Below, one piece after another: positions 41,785 through 49,080 of a DNA stretch of 64,000 nucleotides. This DNA comes from DYQY01 sp964643725 (GTDB taxonomy: Bacteria; Margulisbacteria; Riflemargulisbacteria; GWF2-35-9; DYQY01), in contig CAZXTL010000006.1 of NCBI GenBank assembly GCA_964643725.1, positions 1-64,000 on the forward strand. Direction: 5' to 3'. A model generated the notes under the pieces. It was not told where the DNA came from, did no database searches, and saw only the letters and a program-made list of their open reading frames with translations. Within the stretch, counting starts at the first letter, position 1; each line of letters begins with the position of its first letter. Made by a program: the position numbers and the translations under genes.

Positions 41785-42664
41785 TAAGGTATCCTTTTTG
41801 AAAAAAGTATTCACGCAACATTATTTTTTTCCATTTAGCTAATTGACACTCAGCCAGCTTATTAATCCAAGCTACTCTTAATTTCTCATTCCCTGACAAA
41901 ATCAACCAAACCAACTTATTCAACACGTTTATACCCAAAAAAGTTTTTAATTCAGGATACTTATTTAACAGAATATGCACTGACTTACCCATATTTTCTC
42001 GTCTATAAACCTCCTGAAGATCAGACCAAACATGAAAGTGATAATTTACAGCTTTATCAGAATATATAAGTGTCTCTTTTTTCTTTTTTAAAAGCTCATA
42101 TCCATAGGCCACATCTTCCCAACCATAATTCTTAAAACTTTCATCAAACCCACCATAATCATTAAAAAACTTTTTTGGAAAAGAAAGATTACCAGTAAGA
42201 CAATAATAAAACCCAAGTTTTTGCCCATGCTTGACCTTATGTGTTATATACGGACGCCTTAGGTGAGATAAAACTGGCAAAGATTCTTCCTTTAACACCC
42301 AAGTCTTGCCCTCTACCAAAACTGAAAAATTATGCTCTTCTTGAAGGCTATAGTGTTCTTTAAGTAAATCCTTATCTGCTATCATATCCGCATCAGTAAT
42401 TAGCACTAAATCAGTGGTCGCTTCTTTAATTCCCCTATTCCTAGCTGAAGCTTTTCCTTCATTCTTTTGTCTAATATATTTAAAAGAATAGTTAAATTTT
42501 GCAGATTTCAGCCATTTCTCCGTACCATCATCACTCTCACTATCAACTACTATTACCTCGAATAAATCATGACTTAAGGATTGCTCACTTAGAGAATTAA
42601 GAACTAACTTAAGTTTATCCTTAAGATTATAAGTACCAATAACTACAGTAATAAATTTGGTCAT
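41768..42664 (-). CDS. Family 2 glycosyltransferase
   Basis: 298 residues from the ATG at 42664 (MTKFITVVIGTYNLKDKL). GT-A motifs: VVDSESDDGTEKWL near residue 39, ARNRGIKEATTDLVLITDADMIAD near 77-100, GYEDVAYGYELL-like segment (FKNYGWEDVAYGYELL). A C-terminal charged helical tail follows. No membrane helix, so cytoplasmic. Acceptor unknown; nearby genes concern envelope polysaccharide. Preceded by a leaderless promoter. Confidence 0.88.
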   Translation of the reverse strand: MTKFITVVIGTYNLKDKLKLVLNSLSEQSLSHDLFEVIVVDSESDDGTEKWLKSAKFNYSFKYIRQKNEGKASARNRGIKEATTDLVLITDADMIADKDLLKEHYSLQEEHNFSVLVEGKTWVLKEESLPVLSHLRRPYITHKVKHGQKLGFYYCLTGNLSFPKKFFNDYGGFDESFKNYGWEDVAYGYELLKKKKETLIYSDKAVNYHFHVWSDLQEVYRRENMGKSVHILLNKYPELKTFLGINVLNKLVWLILSGNEKLRVAWINKLAECQLAKWKKIMLREYFFQKGYLSEEKL

Positions 42665-42670
42665 AAACAT

Positions 42671-42698
42671 ATTGTATTAAAACAAATGGAAATTGCAA
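42671..42698 (-). promoter_or_regulatory. Leaderless promoter of the GT2 gene
   Basis: TTGCAA (42693-42698), 16 bases, TACAAT (42671-42676), 6 bases, ATG at 42664. The TTGCAA is itself a palindrome and also lies 17 bases before a TATTTT on the plus strand, so it may serve the divergent STAS gene too. Confidence 0.55.
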
Positions 42699-42746
42699 TT
42701 AATCTTTTATTATGTTATTTTAAATAAAAGGGGGACCTTCATAATA

Positions 42747-43082
42747 ATGAGAGATATTACAGTGTCATATATTAATGAAGCATGCTATCTTGTCGTCAAC
42801 GGAGATATTGAATTTAATGAATCAGAACAATTCTTAGAAATCATTAAATCACTTCTATCCAAAACATATTCTAAAATAGTAATTGACCTTGGAAACTGTA
42901 AATATATAGACAGCCTAGGATTAAGTACAATGAACCAAGCCAACGAACTAGCTAAAAAAAATAACAAGAAATTAATACTTTGTAATCTAGATAAAGATTG
43001 TGAAGATATTCTCTTTATGACAACGTTGTGGAATAAAGTTCCTATTCTAAAAGATCTTAAAAGTTGTCTTCAGGTTGCCTGA
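42747..43082 (+). CDS. STAS domain anti-sigma-factor-antagonist-like protein
   Basis: 111 residues. Core IVIDLGNCKYIDSLGLSTM near residues 50-70 includes the serine position phosphorylated in SpoIIAA/RsbV proteins (DSLGL). AAAGGGGG lies 12 bases upstream of the ATG. Its partner kinase is not adjacent; the GHKL ATPases at 11964-12896 and 14546-15076 are candidates within the window (inference). It ends convergently, overlapping acpS by 13 bases. Confidence 0.85.
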   Translation: MRDITVSYINEACYLVVNGDIEFNESEQFLEIIKSLLSKTYSKIVIDLGNCKYIDSLGLSTMNQANELAKKNNKKLILCNLDKDCEDILFMTTLWNKVPILKDLKSCLQVA

Positions 43083-43453
43083 GCGCAAACTACCGTAGCC
43101 ACTGCTAATCCACCATCATGAGAGATAGAAAGATCAAAGGATAAACCACTTTCCTCAACAAATACTTTTGTCTTACCACTAAAAACCAAATAAGGACGGC
43201 CATCACTTTCGTGATTAACGCTTACTTCTTTCATGATAAGCTCTTTGATACTTGGAACTGCCTTATAAAAAGCCTCTTTAGCAGCAAACCTTGCAGCCAT
43301 ACGATTAAGCCTCAAGGACTCGTTCTCTGACTTAAAAATATATTCTAATTCATTATCTGAAAATACTCGTTTTTTAAAATGCTCGTCTTCAAGAATATCC
43401 TTAAAGCGAGTTACTGATACAACATCTATGCCAGTTGTATATTTATTTCCCAT
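43070..43453 (-). CDS. acpS: Holo-[acyl-carrier-protein] synthase
   Basis: About 127 residues. Transfers 4'-phosphopantetheine from CoA to ACP. The N-terminal TTGIDVVSVTRF holds the Mg-binding Asp, RMAARFAAKEAFYKAV near residue 58 holds the Glu/Lys motif, and LSISHDGGLAVATVV closes the protein. Start at the ATG 43453 or 43465; both lie inside the tagA end, so it is coupled with that gene. Confidence 0.92.
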   Translation of the reverse strand: MGNKYTTGIDVVSVTRFKDILEDEHFKKRVFSDNELEYIFKSENESLRLNRMAARFAAKEAFYKAVPSIKELIMKEVSVNHESDGRPYLVFSGKTKVFVEESGLSFDLSISHDGGLAVATVVCAQAT

Positions 43454-44171
43454 TTCTTTTTTCATAAAAATACAATTGCAATAATTCAAAAGGAATATGC
43501 GACATTCTTTTGATTCTGATAGGTTCTTGCAAAAGCCTAAATAACCATTCTAACCCTAGTTTCTGCATCCAACGAGGCGCTCTTTTAAGCACTCCAGCAA
43601 TTACGTCAAAACTCCCTCCAACAGTTATTCTAATTGGAACATTAATCTGTTCTTTCGTTTTATGAATAAATATCTCCTGTTTAGGGAATCCTGTCCCTAC
43701 AAATAAAATATCAGCTCCACTTTTATTTATCTGACCAATTATGTCTTTCTCCTCTGCTTCAGAATAATAGCCATGGTGACTGCCAACTACCTCAAAAGAA
43801 GGTAATACCTTTACTGTATTTAAAACTGCTTTTTCCATAATACTTTCTTTGGTTCCTAAATAGTATACCTTATACTTTTTGTGTTCATTATTACCTAACT
43901 TATACATTGTATCTATTCCGGTAATCCTATTTGAAAAATCTTTACTAAAAAGCTTTGCTAATTTAACAAGGGTTATACTATCAGGCAATAGAATATCTGC
44001 ACCAGAAATAATATCCCTTAAATATGCGTCCTTATAGGTTGCGAAGAGTATCTCTGTAGTTGGAGTAAATATTAAACAGCTCTTTTTTTTGCTTAAGAAA
44101 CCATCTATCTTCTTAATAAGATTATCATAGTTACCTGTAAAAAAAGAAAAACCTAAAAAATTATTATGCAT
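43443..44171 (-). CDS. WecG/TagA/CpsF family glycosyltransferase
   Basis: 242 residues of the GT26 family, which adds N-acetylmannosamine or related sugars to lipid-linked intermediates. Motifs: FTPTTEILFATYKDAYL, LLPDSITLVKL, RITGIDTMYKL, YYLGTKESI, ADILFVGTGFPKQEIFIH, VGGSFDVIAGVLKRAPRWMQKLGLEWLFRLLQEP. The C-terminal RAPRW..GLEWL..L.QEP signature is decisive. It stands with csaB in a surface-polysaccharide unit. Confidence 0.92.
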   Translation of the reverse strand: MHNNFLGFSFFTGNYDNLIKKIDGFLSKKKSCLIFTPTTEILFATYKDAYLRDIISGADILLPDSITLVKLAKLFSKDFSNRITGIDTMYKLGNNEHKKYKVYYLGTKESIMEKAVLNTVKVLPSFEVVGSHHGYYSEAEEKDIIGQINKSGADILFVGTGFPKQEIFIHKTKEQINVPIRITVGGSFDVIAGVLKRAPRWMQKLGLEWLFRLLQEPIRIKRMSHIPFELLQLYFYEKRNGK

Positions 44172-44240
44172 TGTTCCGTCACTTTTAAAATATTTTCTAG
44201 GTTACTAGAAATAGCTAATTTTGTCTAATGTAATATACCA

Positions 44241-45260
44241 CTAATAAAACTTTATTAAAACATTCCCGATAAGCTCAGGCACAGATTCTTTCTCTATTTC
44301 TTCCATGCAACAATTTAATACATTTTTATGTATTACCCTATCTTTATAATATTTAACTAACTTATTCTCTCGAGACTTTCCAGCAGGCGAAATAATTCCT
44401 TGCTTGGCTATCTCAGCAAAGCCGACACCTTTATCTCCACTTCCTAAATATATAAAAGGAGTTCGAGCTGAAGCACTAAAAACTAAGCTATGATACCTCT
44501 GCCCGATAAACATTTCCATCTGTTTAATGCTTCCCATTATGATACAAGGATCAACTTCCTCTAAAAGGTCTATATCTAGCTTTTTCTTAAGCAACTCATA
44601 TGCACGCATGTCTTCTTGATTAAAAGAAATAAATATAAGCTCTGCATTGCTCTTCTTTTGAAAATCAACTAATGAACTAATAAGATGATTATTTATTTGA
44701 TTAAACATTAAATTAACTCCCACATACCCTTTATACTGATTGTCGTTTTGGTATGGCTGTAGCAAAAGCGCTGTGTCCATCACAAAACTAATATTCTTCT
44801 TAACCTTTAGAGTATCTTTCAAGTAACTTATGCTCCTATAGTCACGAGCACTAACTCTATTCGCTAAAAGAACTGATCGCTTAAGAAGCCATCTACTTAA
44901 AAAGTGTTTAAGGTGATCAAACCCTTGGGAATAAAAAATCAATTTCTTTTTATAAAACTTACAGAGCTGAGCCATACCTGCGTAATAAAACATATTAAGT
45001 AAACTTGTCTGGTCTTGGAAAAGACTGCCACCTGCAAAAACAATCATATCACAATAATTTACACCAGCTATTAAATGAGTCAGTTTCTTTCTTGAAAAAA
45101 CTATTACTTCATATTTTTCTCTAGTCTCTTCTGGTGCATCTGTAAATACTACAATTTGTATAGGCTTATAGTATTTTTTAAATTGGCTAATCATTGCTCT
45201 CAGAATAGCCTCATCACCGACGTTATTGTTACCGAAAAATCCAACCAGCCCTATCTTCAT
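44241..45260 (-). CDS. csaB: CsaB-type polysaccharide pyruvyl transferase
   Basis: 339 residues. Adds ketal-linked pyruvate to cell-wall polysaccharide, often to anchor SLH-domain proteins. Seen: GFFGNNNVGDEAILRAMISQF at the N-terminus, FAGGSLFQDQTSLLN near residue 77, SARDYRSISYL, and MFIGQRYHSLVFSASARTPFIYL near 250. It starts on the last base of the TrxR-like gene. No SLH protein is visible in this window. Confidence 0.9.
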   Translation of the reverse strand: MKIGLVGFFGNNNVGDEAILRAMISQFKKYYKPIQIVVFTDAPEETREKYEVIVFSRKKLTHLIAGVNYCDMIVFAGGSLFQDQTSLLNMFYYAGMAQLCKFYKKKLIFYSQGFDHLKHFLSRWLLKRSVLLANRVSARDYRSISYLKDTLKVKKNISFVMDTALLLQPYQNDNQYKGYVGVNLMFNQINNHLISSLVDFQKKSNAELIFISFNQEDMRAYELLKKKLDIDLLEEVDPCIIMGSIKQMEMFIGQRYHSLVFSASARTPFIYLGSGDKGVGFAEIAKQGIISPAGKSRENKLVKYYKDRVIHKNVLNCCMEEIEKESVPELIGNVLIKFY

Positions 45261-46183
45261 TAGTAACTTATAAGATACCTTTCAATTGAGCTCGTTGCTA
45301 TATGTGCATCATTTATTGCCGAAACACTCATACAGTTAGAGCCTAACCTACAGGCACCAATTGCATAGACTCCTGGAATAGAAGTCTCCATTTCATCATT
45401 AACTGAAAGATAACCTTTGCTACACATATCTTCAAGAAAAGCAGTATTGGCAATAGGTTGACTGCAATCAAAAACACAATCAACATCTAAGGTATCTCCA
45501 CTATCAAGAATAACTTTTTCTATCCTTCCATCACCTATTAAATCAAAAAAATTTTGTTTATGAATTGATAAATTATTTAAGGCATATAGTCGTTCAACTA
45601 TTGTAGAACTAACTTCTGCCACCTCTGCCTCTATAATCAGATTGACGTTTCTAACTAAGGGGCTAAAATATTCAGCGATTCGGAACGCATGAATATTATT
45701 ACCAAGTACAGCTAAACTTTTACCCATATAATAAACTACATCCATCATAGGATCTATTGCAAGATCAAGAGCAGAATTTGGTATATCTCTCTTTTTAAAA
45801 GTAACGCCTGTAGCAACAACTACAGTTTTTCCAAAAATCATTCCATCTACTGCGCATACTTTTTTTACTCTCTCTGATAACTCAAACACAGAAACAACCT
45901 TGCTTTGTTTGATATGTATATTCCTTTCCTTTAACAATATTTCCAATCTGCTTTTATCAAAGACATCACTACTGGCTAAAACACCTAATTCTTTAAATTC
46001 CGAGACTACTTCTAAAACACTACAGATTCCTGTTTCCTCTATTAAAATAACTTTCAACCCTTTATCTGCAGACTCTATAGCTATACTTAGCCCTGATATA
46101 CCACCGCCAATAACAATCACATCATAAACAAAAGGAAAATCATTTTGAATCTGTCTTAAATCTAACTTTTCTAAAGTATGCAT
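45260..46183 (-). CDS. Thioredoxin-reductase-like flavoprotein without the CxxC centre
   Basis: 307 residues. FAD-binding motif VIVIGGGISGLSIAIESA near residue 21 and the C-terminal FAD motif SIPGVYAIGACRLG near 268 place it in the TrxR-like family. The region where TrxR has its CATC disulfide reads PNSALDLAIDP, so no redox disulfide is present; it cannot reduce thioredoxin in the classical way. The NAD(P) motif (LAVLGNNIHAFRIAEYF) is also altered at its glycines. Embedded between csaB and lptA. Confidence 0.8.
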   Translation of the reverse strand: MHTLEKLDLRQIQNDFPFVYDVIVIGGGISGLSIAIESADKGLKVILIEETGICSVLEVVSEFKELGVLASSDVFDKSRLEILLKERNIHIKQSKVVSVFELSERVKKVCAVDGMIFGKTVVVATGVTFKKRDIPNSALDLAIDPMMDVVYYMGKSLAVLGNNIHAFRIAEYFSPLVRNVNLIIEAEVAEVSSTIVERLYALNNLSIHKQNFFDLIGDGRIEKVILDSGDTLDVDCVFDCSQPIANTAFLEDMCSKGYLSVNDEMETSIPGVYAIGACRLGSNCMSVSAINDAHIATSSIERYLISY

Positions 46184-46184
46184 A

Positions 46185-46697
46185 TTATTTTTCGCTACTA
46201 ATCATAAAGCTTGTTTGATTATCAGAATAAATCTTATTATTTTTCAAATCAAGGATGATATCATTGCTTTTTAAGACATTTTTATTTTGATTAACAGTTG
46301 TCTCTCCTGTAAACTTCATAATCCCTTTATCTGGATAATAAATAAGTTTTTGTCCGTATACTTTATAATCTTTATAGACAACTTTAACGTCTTTAGCTGC
46401 ATCTATGATATTTTGTTCTCTGTCAAAAACCATCTCTTGGCAATTAATCTTCACATCTAAATAATCAGTTACTATATTATTAAAAAGATTTATCTTTTTT
46501 TTTGACTCTTTATAAGTCGCCTTATCAGCCTTAATGATAAGTTTGCCTTGTTCAATGATAATCTTTTCATTTGCTTCAAAATAATTCGAAGATAGATTTA
46601 CCTCAAACCTCTCGGCCTTTATACTTAAAGGATTATTTTCTTGTGCAAAACACACAAAAAACAAAAACAAGAAAGATAAAGCTAAAAACCTTGTCAT
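46185..46697 (-). CDS. lptA: LptA/OstA-like periplasmic lipopolysaccharide transport protein
   Basis: 170 residues with an N-terminal signal peptide (ALSFLFLFFVCFAQ). The rest is a repetitive beta sequence (FEVNLSSNYFEANEKIIIEQGKLIIKADKATYKESKK...) of the OstA beta-jellyroll type that forms the periplasmic LPS bridge. The start overlaps the lptC stop by 4 bases. Evidence for an LPS-like outer membrane. Confidence 0.85.
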   Translation of the reverse strand: MTRFLALSFLFLFFVCFAQENNPLSIKAERFEVNLSSNYFEANEKIIIEQGKLIIKADKATYKESKKKINLFNNIVTDYLDVKINCQEMVFDREQNIIDAAKDVKVVYKDYKVYGQKLIYYPDKGIMKFTGETTVNQNKNVLKSNDIILDLKNNKIYSDNQTSFMISSEK

Positions 46698-47107
46698 ATT
46701 AAAGTAAACTCTCCTCCTCTATATGTCTTAAGCAGAAGCCTTTTCATATCATATTCTAATTCATTCCCACTGTAAACTTGATTGCCCCTTTTAAAATGAA
46801 CATTAGAGCTTGCATGGATTAAATCGGTATCAAGGTAATACTCCATTATATTCGCGGATATCAAAGTTCCTGACTCAGAATCGATTGTTGACTCATACAT
46901 AACAAAAATTTTATCAAAAATCTCAATCTTTTTTGCCTTAACGCGAAAACCAAGTTCGCCTTTTAAGAAATGCTCTATATTTGCATCCAACAGAACAAAA
47001 TTTGGTTTATTTACTTCTACAGGTGTCTTATAAGAAAAATCTACCCTCAAAAAAATAATATACAATAAAGCTATAAATAAGAAAAAAAGAATATACTTAT
47101 TTCTCAT
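46694..47107 (-). CDS. lptC: LptC-like protein
   Basis: 137 residues, one N-terminal membrane anchor (YILFFLFIALLYIIFL), then a beta-jellyroll domain (DANIEHFLKGELGFRVKAKKIEIFDK; EYYLDTDLIHASSNVHFKRGNQVYSGNELEYDMKRLLL). The region VHFKRGNQVYSGNELEYD is characteristic of LptC. It couples the LptBFG transporter to LptA. Overlaps the TPR gene by 11 bases. Confidence 0.82.
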   Translation of the reverse strand: MRNKYILFFLFIALLYIIFLRVDFSYKTPVEVNKPNFVLLDANIEHFLKGELGFRVKAKKIEIFDKIFVMYESTIDSESGTLISANIMEYYLDTDLIHASSNVHFKRGNQVYSGNELEYDMKRLLLKTYRGGEFTLI

Positions 47108-47738
47108 TCTTTAGATTATCTATACTATATTTATTAAACACGCTTGAAGCCTGCATTGAACCAACCTTAATTAAGGTTCCAGTTAATCCAAAGTAATCTC
47201 CAACCTGCTGTTGTCCATAACCTTTGGCAAGGAATAAGGCCACTCCGTCTGGTTCGTAACGGATAGCATCTTCGATAATCTTAAGAGCTGTTTTCCAATC
47301 TTTTTTTTCACCATATATATAGGCGATATACCCTAGAGCCCAACCTTTAATAGATCTTTCTGGACTAAGCTCAACTACTTTATAAAAATACTCTTTTGCC
47401 TCATCCTTTCTATCATTAAAATACAAGGCAAACGCATAGTAAAAATTAGTCTTCCAATCTCCAGTAGCAACAGCTAACTCTTTAGTAACATCAGCCAAAA
47501 TCTTTTTATTATATTGAGAATCTGCCTTATTAAGTGCAGATAGTTCGGCAAATCCCTCTTGCAGAAATCCAGTATACGCATAACTCATTGCTAAATCGAA
47601 TCTGACTCGAGGGTCAGAAGTATTGATTTGAGCAACTGCATAATTCTTCTTAAGTTCTTGCCATTGCATATCTGACATTACAGAAAACCCAAAACATAAA
47701 CAGATAAGAATAAGAAATACTACTTTATTTATTTTCAT
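47097..47738 (-). CDS. Exported TPR protein
   Basis: 213 residues from the ATG at 47738 (MKINKVVFLILICLCFGF), preceded by GGGAGG. A signal peptide is followed by four or five helical pairs of TPR type (WKTNFYYAFALYFNDRKDEAKEYFYKVVELSPE; WALGYIAYIYGEKKDWKTALKIIEDAIRYEPDG). Probably a periplasmic scaffold for partner proteins; no partner can be named. The start lies within the end of ugd. Confidence 0.8.
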   Translation of the reverse strand: MKINKVVFLILICLCFGFSVMSDMQWQELKKNYAVAQINTSDPRVRFDLAMSYAYTGFLQEGFAELSALNKADSQYNKKILADVTKELAVATGDWKTNFYYAFALYFNDRKDEAKEYFYKVVELSPERSIKGWALGYIAYIYGEKKDWKTALKIIEDAIRYEPDGVALFLAKGYGQQQVGDYFGLTGTLIKVGSMQASSVFNKYSIDNLKNEK

Positions 47739-49062
47739 ATGGCCTCCCAATAGAATAATATGAAAACCCTTTTTCAGACATTTTTTTTGGGTCATAAAGG
47801 TTTCTTCCATCAAAAATAAAAGGTGTTTTCATTAGCTCTTTCATCTCATCAAAGTCTGGAGTACGGAATTCGTTCCATTCTGTATGAATAACTAAGGCAT
47901 CAGCATTATTTAAAACATCATAAGCATTATCTTTACACGTTATTCTATTACCAAATACTTTTCTAGCATTATCCATGGCTACCGGGTCAAAGGCCTCAAC
48001 ATTGCAACCTTTTGACAACAACACCTCTATCACATCAATAGAAGGAGCTTCACGCATATCATCAGTCTTTGGCTTAAAGGCTAAGCCCCAAACAGCTATC
48101 TTAGCAGACTTTAAGGGGATACCTTTTTCTCCAAAAACCTTAACAATCTTCTGAGCCAGAACCTTTTTCTGTTTAGAATTAACTACTTCAACTGAGTTAA
48201 GTAAATCCATATTAAGTCCATTATCTTTGCCTGTTTTAATTATTGCCTTTACGTCTTTAGGGAAACAAGACCCTCCGTACCCAACACCTGGGAATAAAAA
48301 CTTACTACCTATTCTAGAGTCGGCACCAATCGCTGTCCTAACATGATCAATATCTGCGCCTACTTTCTCACATAAACCAGCCATCTCATTCATAAACGAT
48401 ATTTTCGTGGCTAGCAAAGAATTAGCAGCATATTTAGTAACCTCGGCACTCCTATTATCCATCAAATGTATTCTGTTATTAGTTCTAGTAAATGGAGCGT
48501 ACAATTCCGAAATTATTTCTAATGCTTTCTGTGAACTTCCACCCAATACGATTCTGTCTGGTTTAGAAAAATCATCAATGGCAGCGCCTTCCTTTAAGAA
48601 TTCAGGGTTACTTATTACATCAAAGTCTATAGTAACTCCTCTTAAACTCAATTCCTTACTGATAGTTTCTTTAACTAAATCAGCTGTACCCACCGGAACA
48701 GTTGATTTATTAACTACAACTTTATATTCATTCATATATTTGCCAATATCCTTAGCAACTTGGATTACAAAACTAAGATCGGCAGAGCCATCTTCTTCTG
48801 GTGGAGTACCTACGGCTACAATTAAAACTTGATTATCTTGTATAGAATTTTTAATATCAACAGTAAAAGACAACCTATTTTCTTTGATATTCCTAATCAT
48901 CATAACATCTAAGCCCGGTTCATAGATAATAGGATCACCTTTCTTCAGACGGTTAATCTTATTCTCATCAATATCAACACAAGTTACTTGATTACCGGTA
49001 TCAGAAAAACAAGTGCCCGCAACTAGACCTACGTATCCGGTACCTATTACGGCTAATTTCAT
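47725..49062 (-). CDS. ugd: UDP-glucose 6-dehydrogenase
   Basis: 445 residues. Oxidises UDP-glucose to UDP-glucuronate with 2 NAD+. Motifs: IGTGYVGLVAGTCFSDTG at the N-terminus, VGTPPEEDGSADLSFV near residue 87, NPEFLKEGAAIDDF near 157, the catalytic cysteine in GVGYGGSCFPKDVKAI near 259, and WGLAFKPKTDDMREAPS near 325. It supplies uronic acid for surface polysaccharide; an AGGGGGAG ribosome-binding site precedes it. Confidence 0.96.
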   Translation of the reverse strand: MKLAVIGTGYVGLVAGTCFSDTGNQVTCVDIDENKINRLKKGDPIIYEPGLDVMMIRNIKENRLSFTVDIKNSIQDNQVLIVAVGTPPEEDGSADLSFVIQVAKDIGKYMNEYKVVVNKSTVPVGTADLVKETISKELSLRGVTIDFDVISNPEFLKEGAAIDDFSKPDRIVLGGSSQKALEIISELYAPFTRTNNRIHLMDNRSAEVTKYAANSLLATKISFMNEMAGLCEKVGADIDHVRTAIGADSRIGSKFLFPGVGYGGSCFPKDVKAIIKTGKDNGLNMDLLNSVEVVNSKQKKVLAQKIVKVFGEKGIPLKSAKIAVWGLAFKPKTDDMREAPSIDVIEVLLSKGCNVEAFDPVAMDNARKVFGNRITCKDNAYDVLNNADALVIHTEWNEFRTPDFDEMKELMKTPFIFDGRNLYDPKKMSEKGFSYYSIGRPYENK

Positions 49063-49080
49063 ATGAATGCTCCCCCTTAA

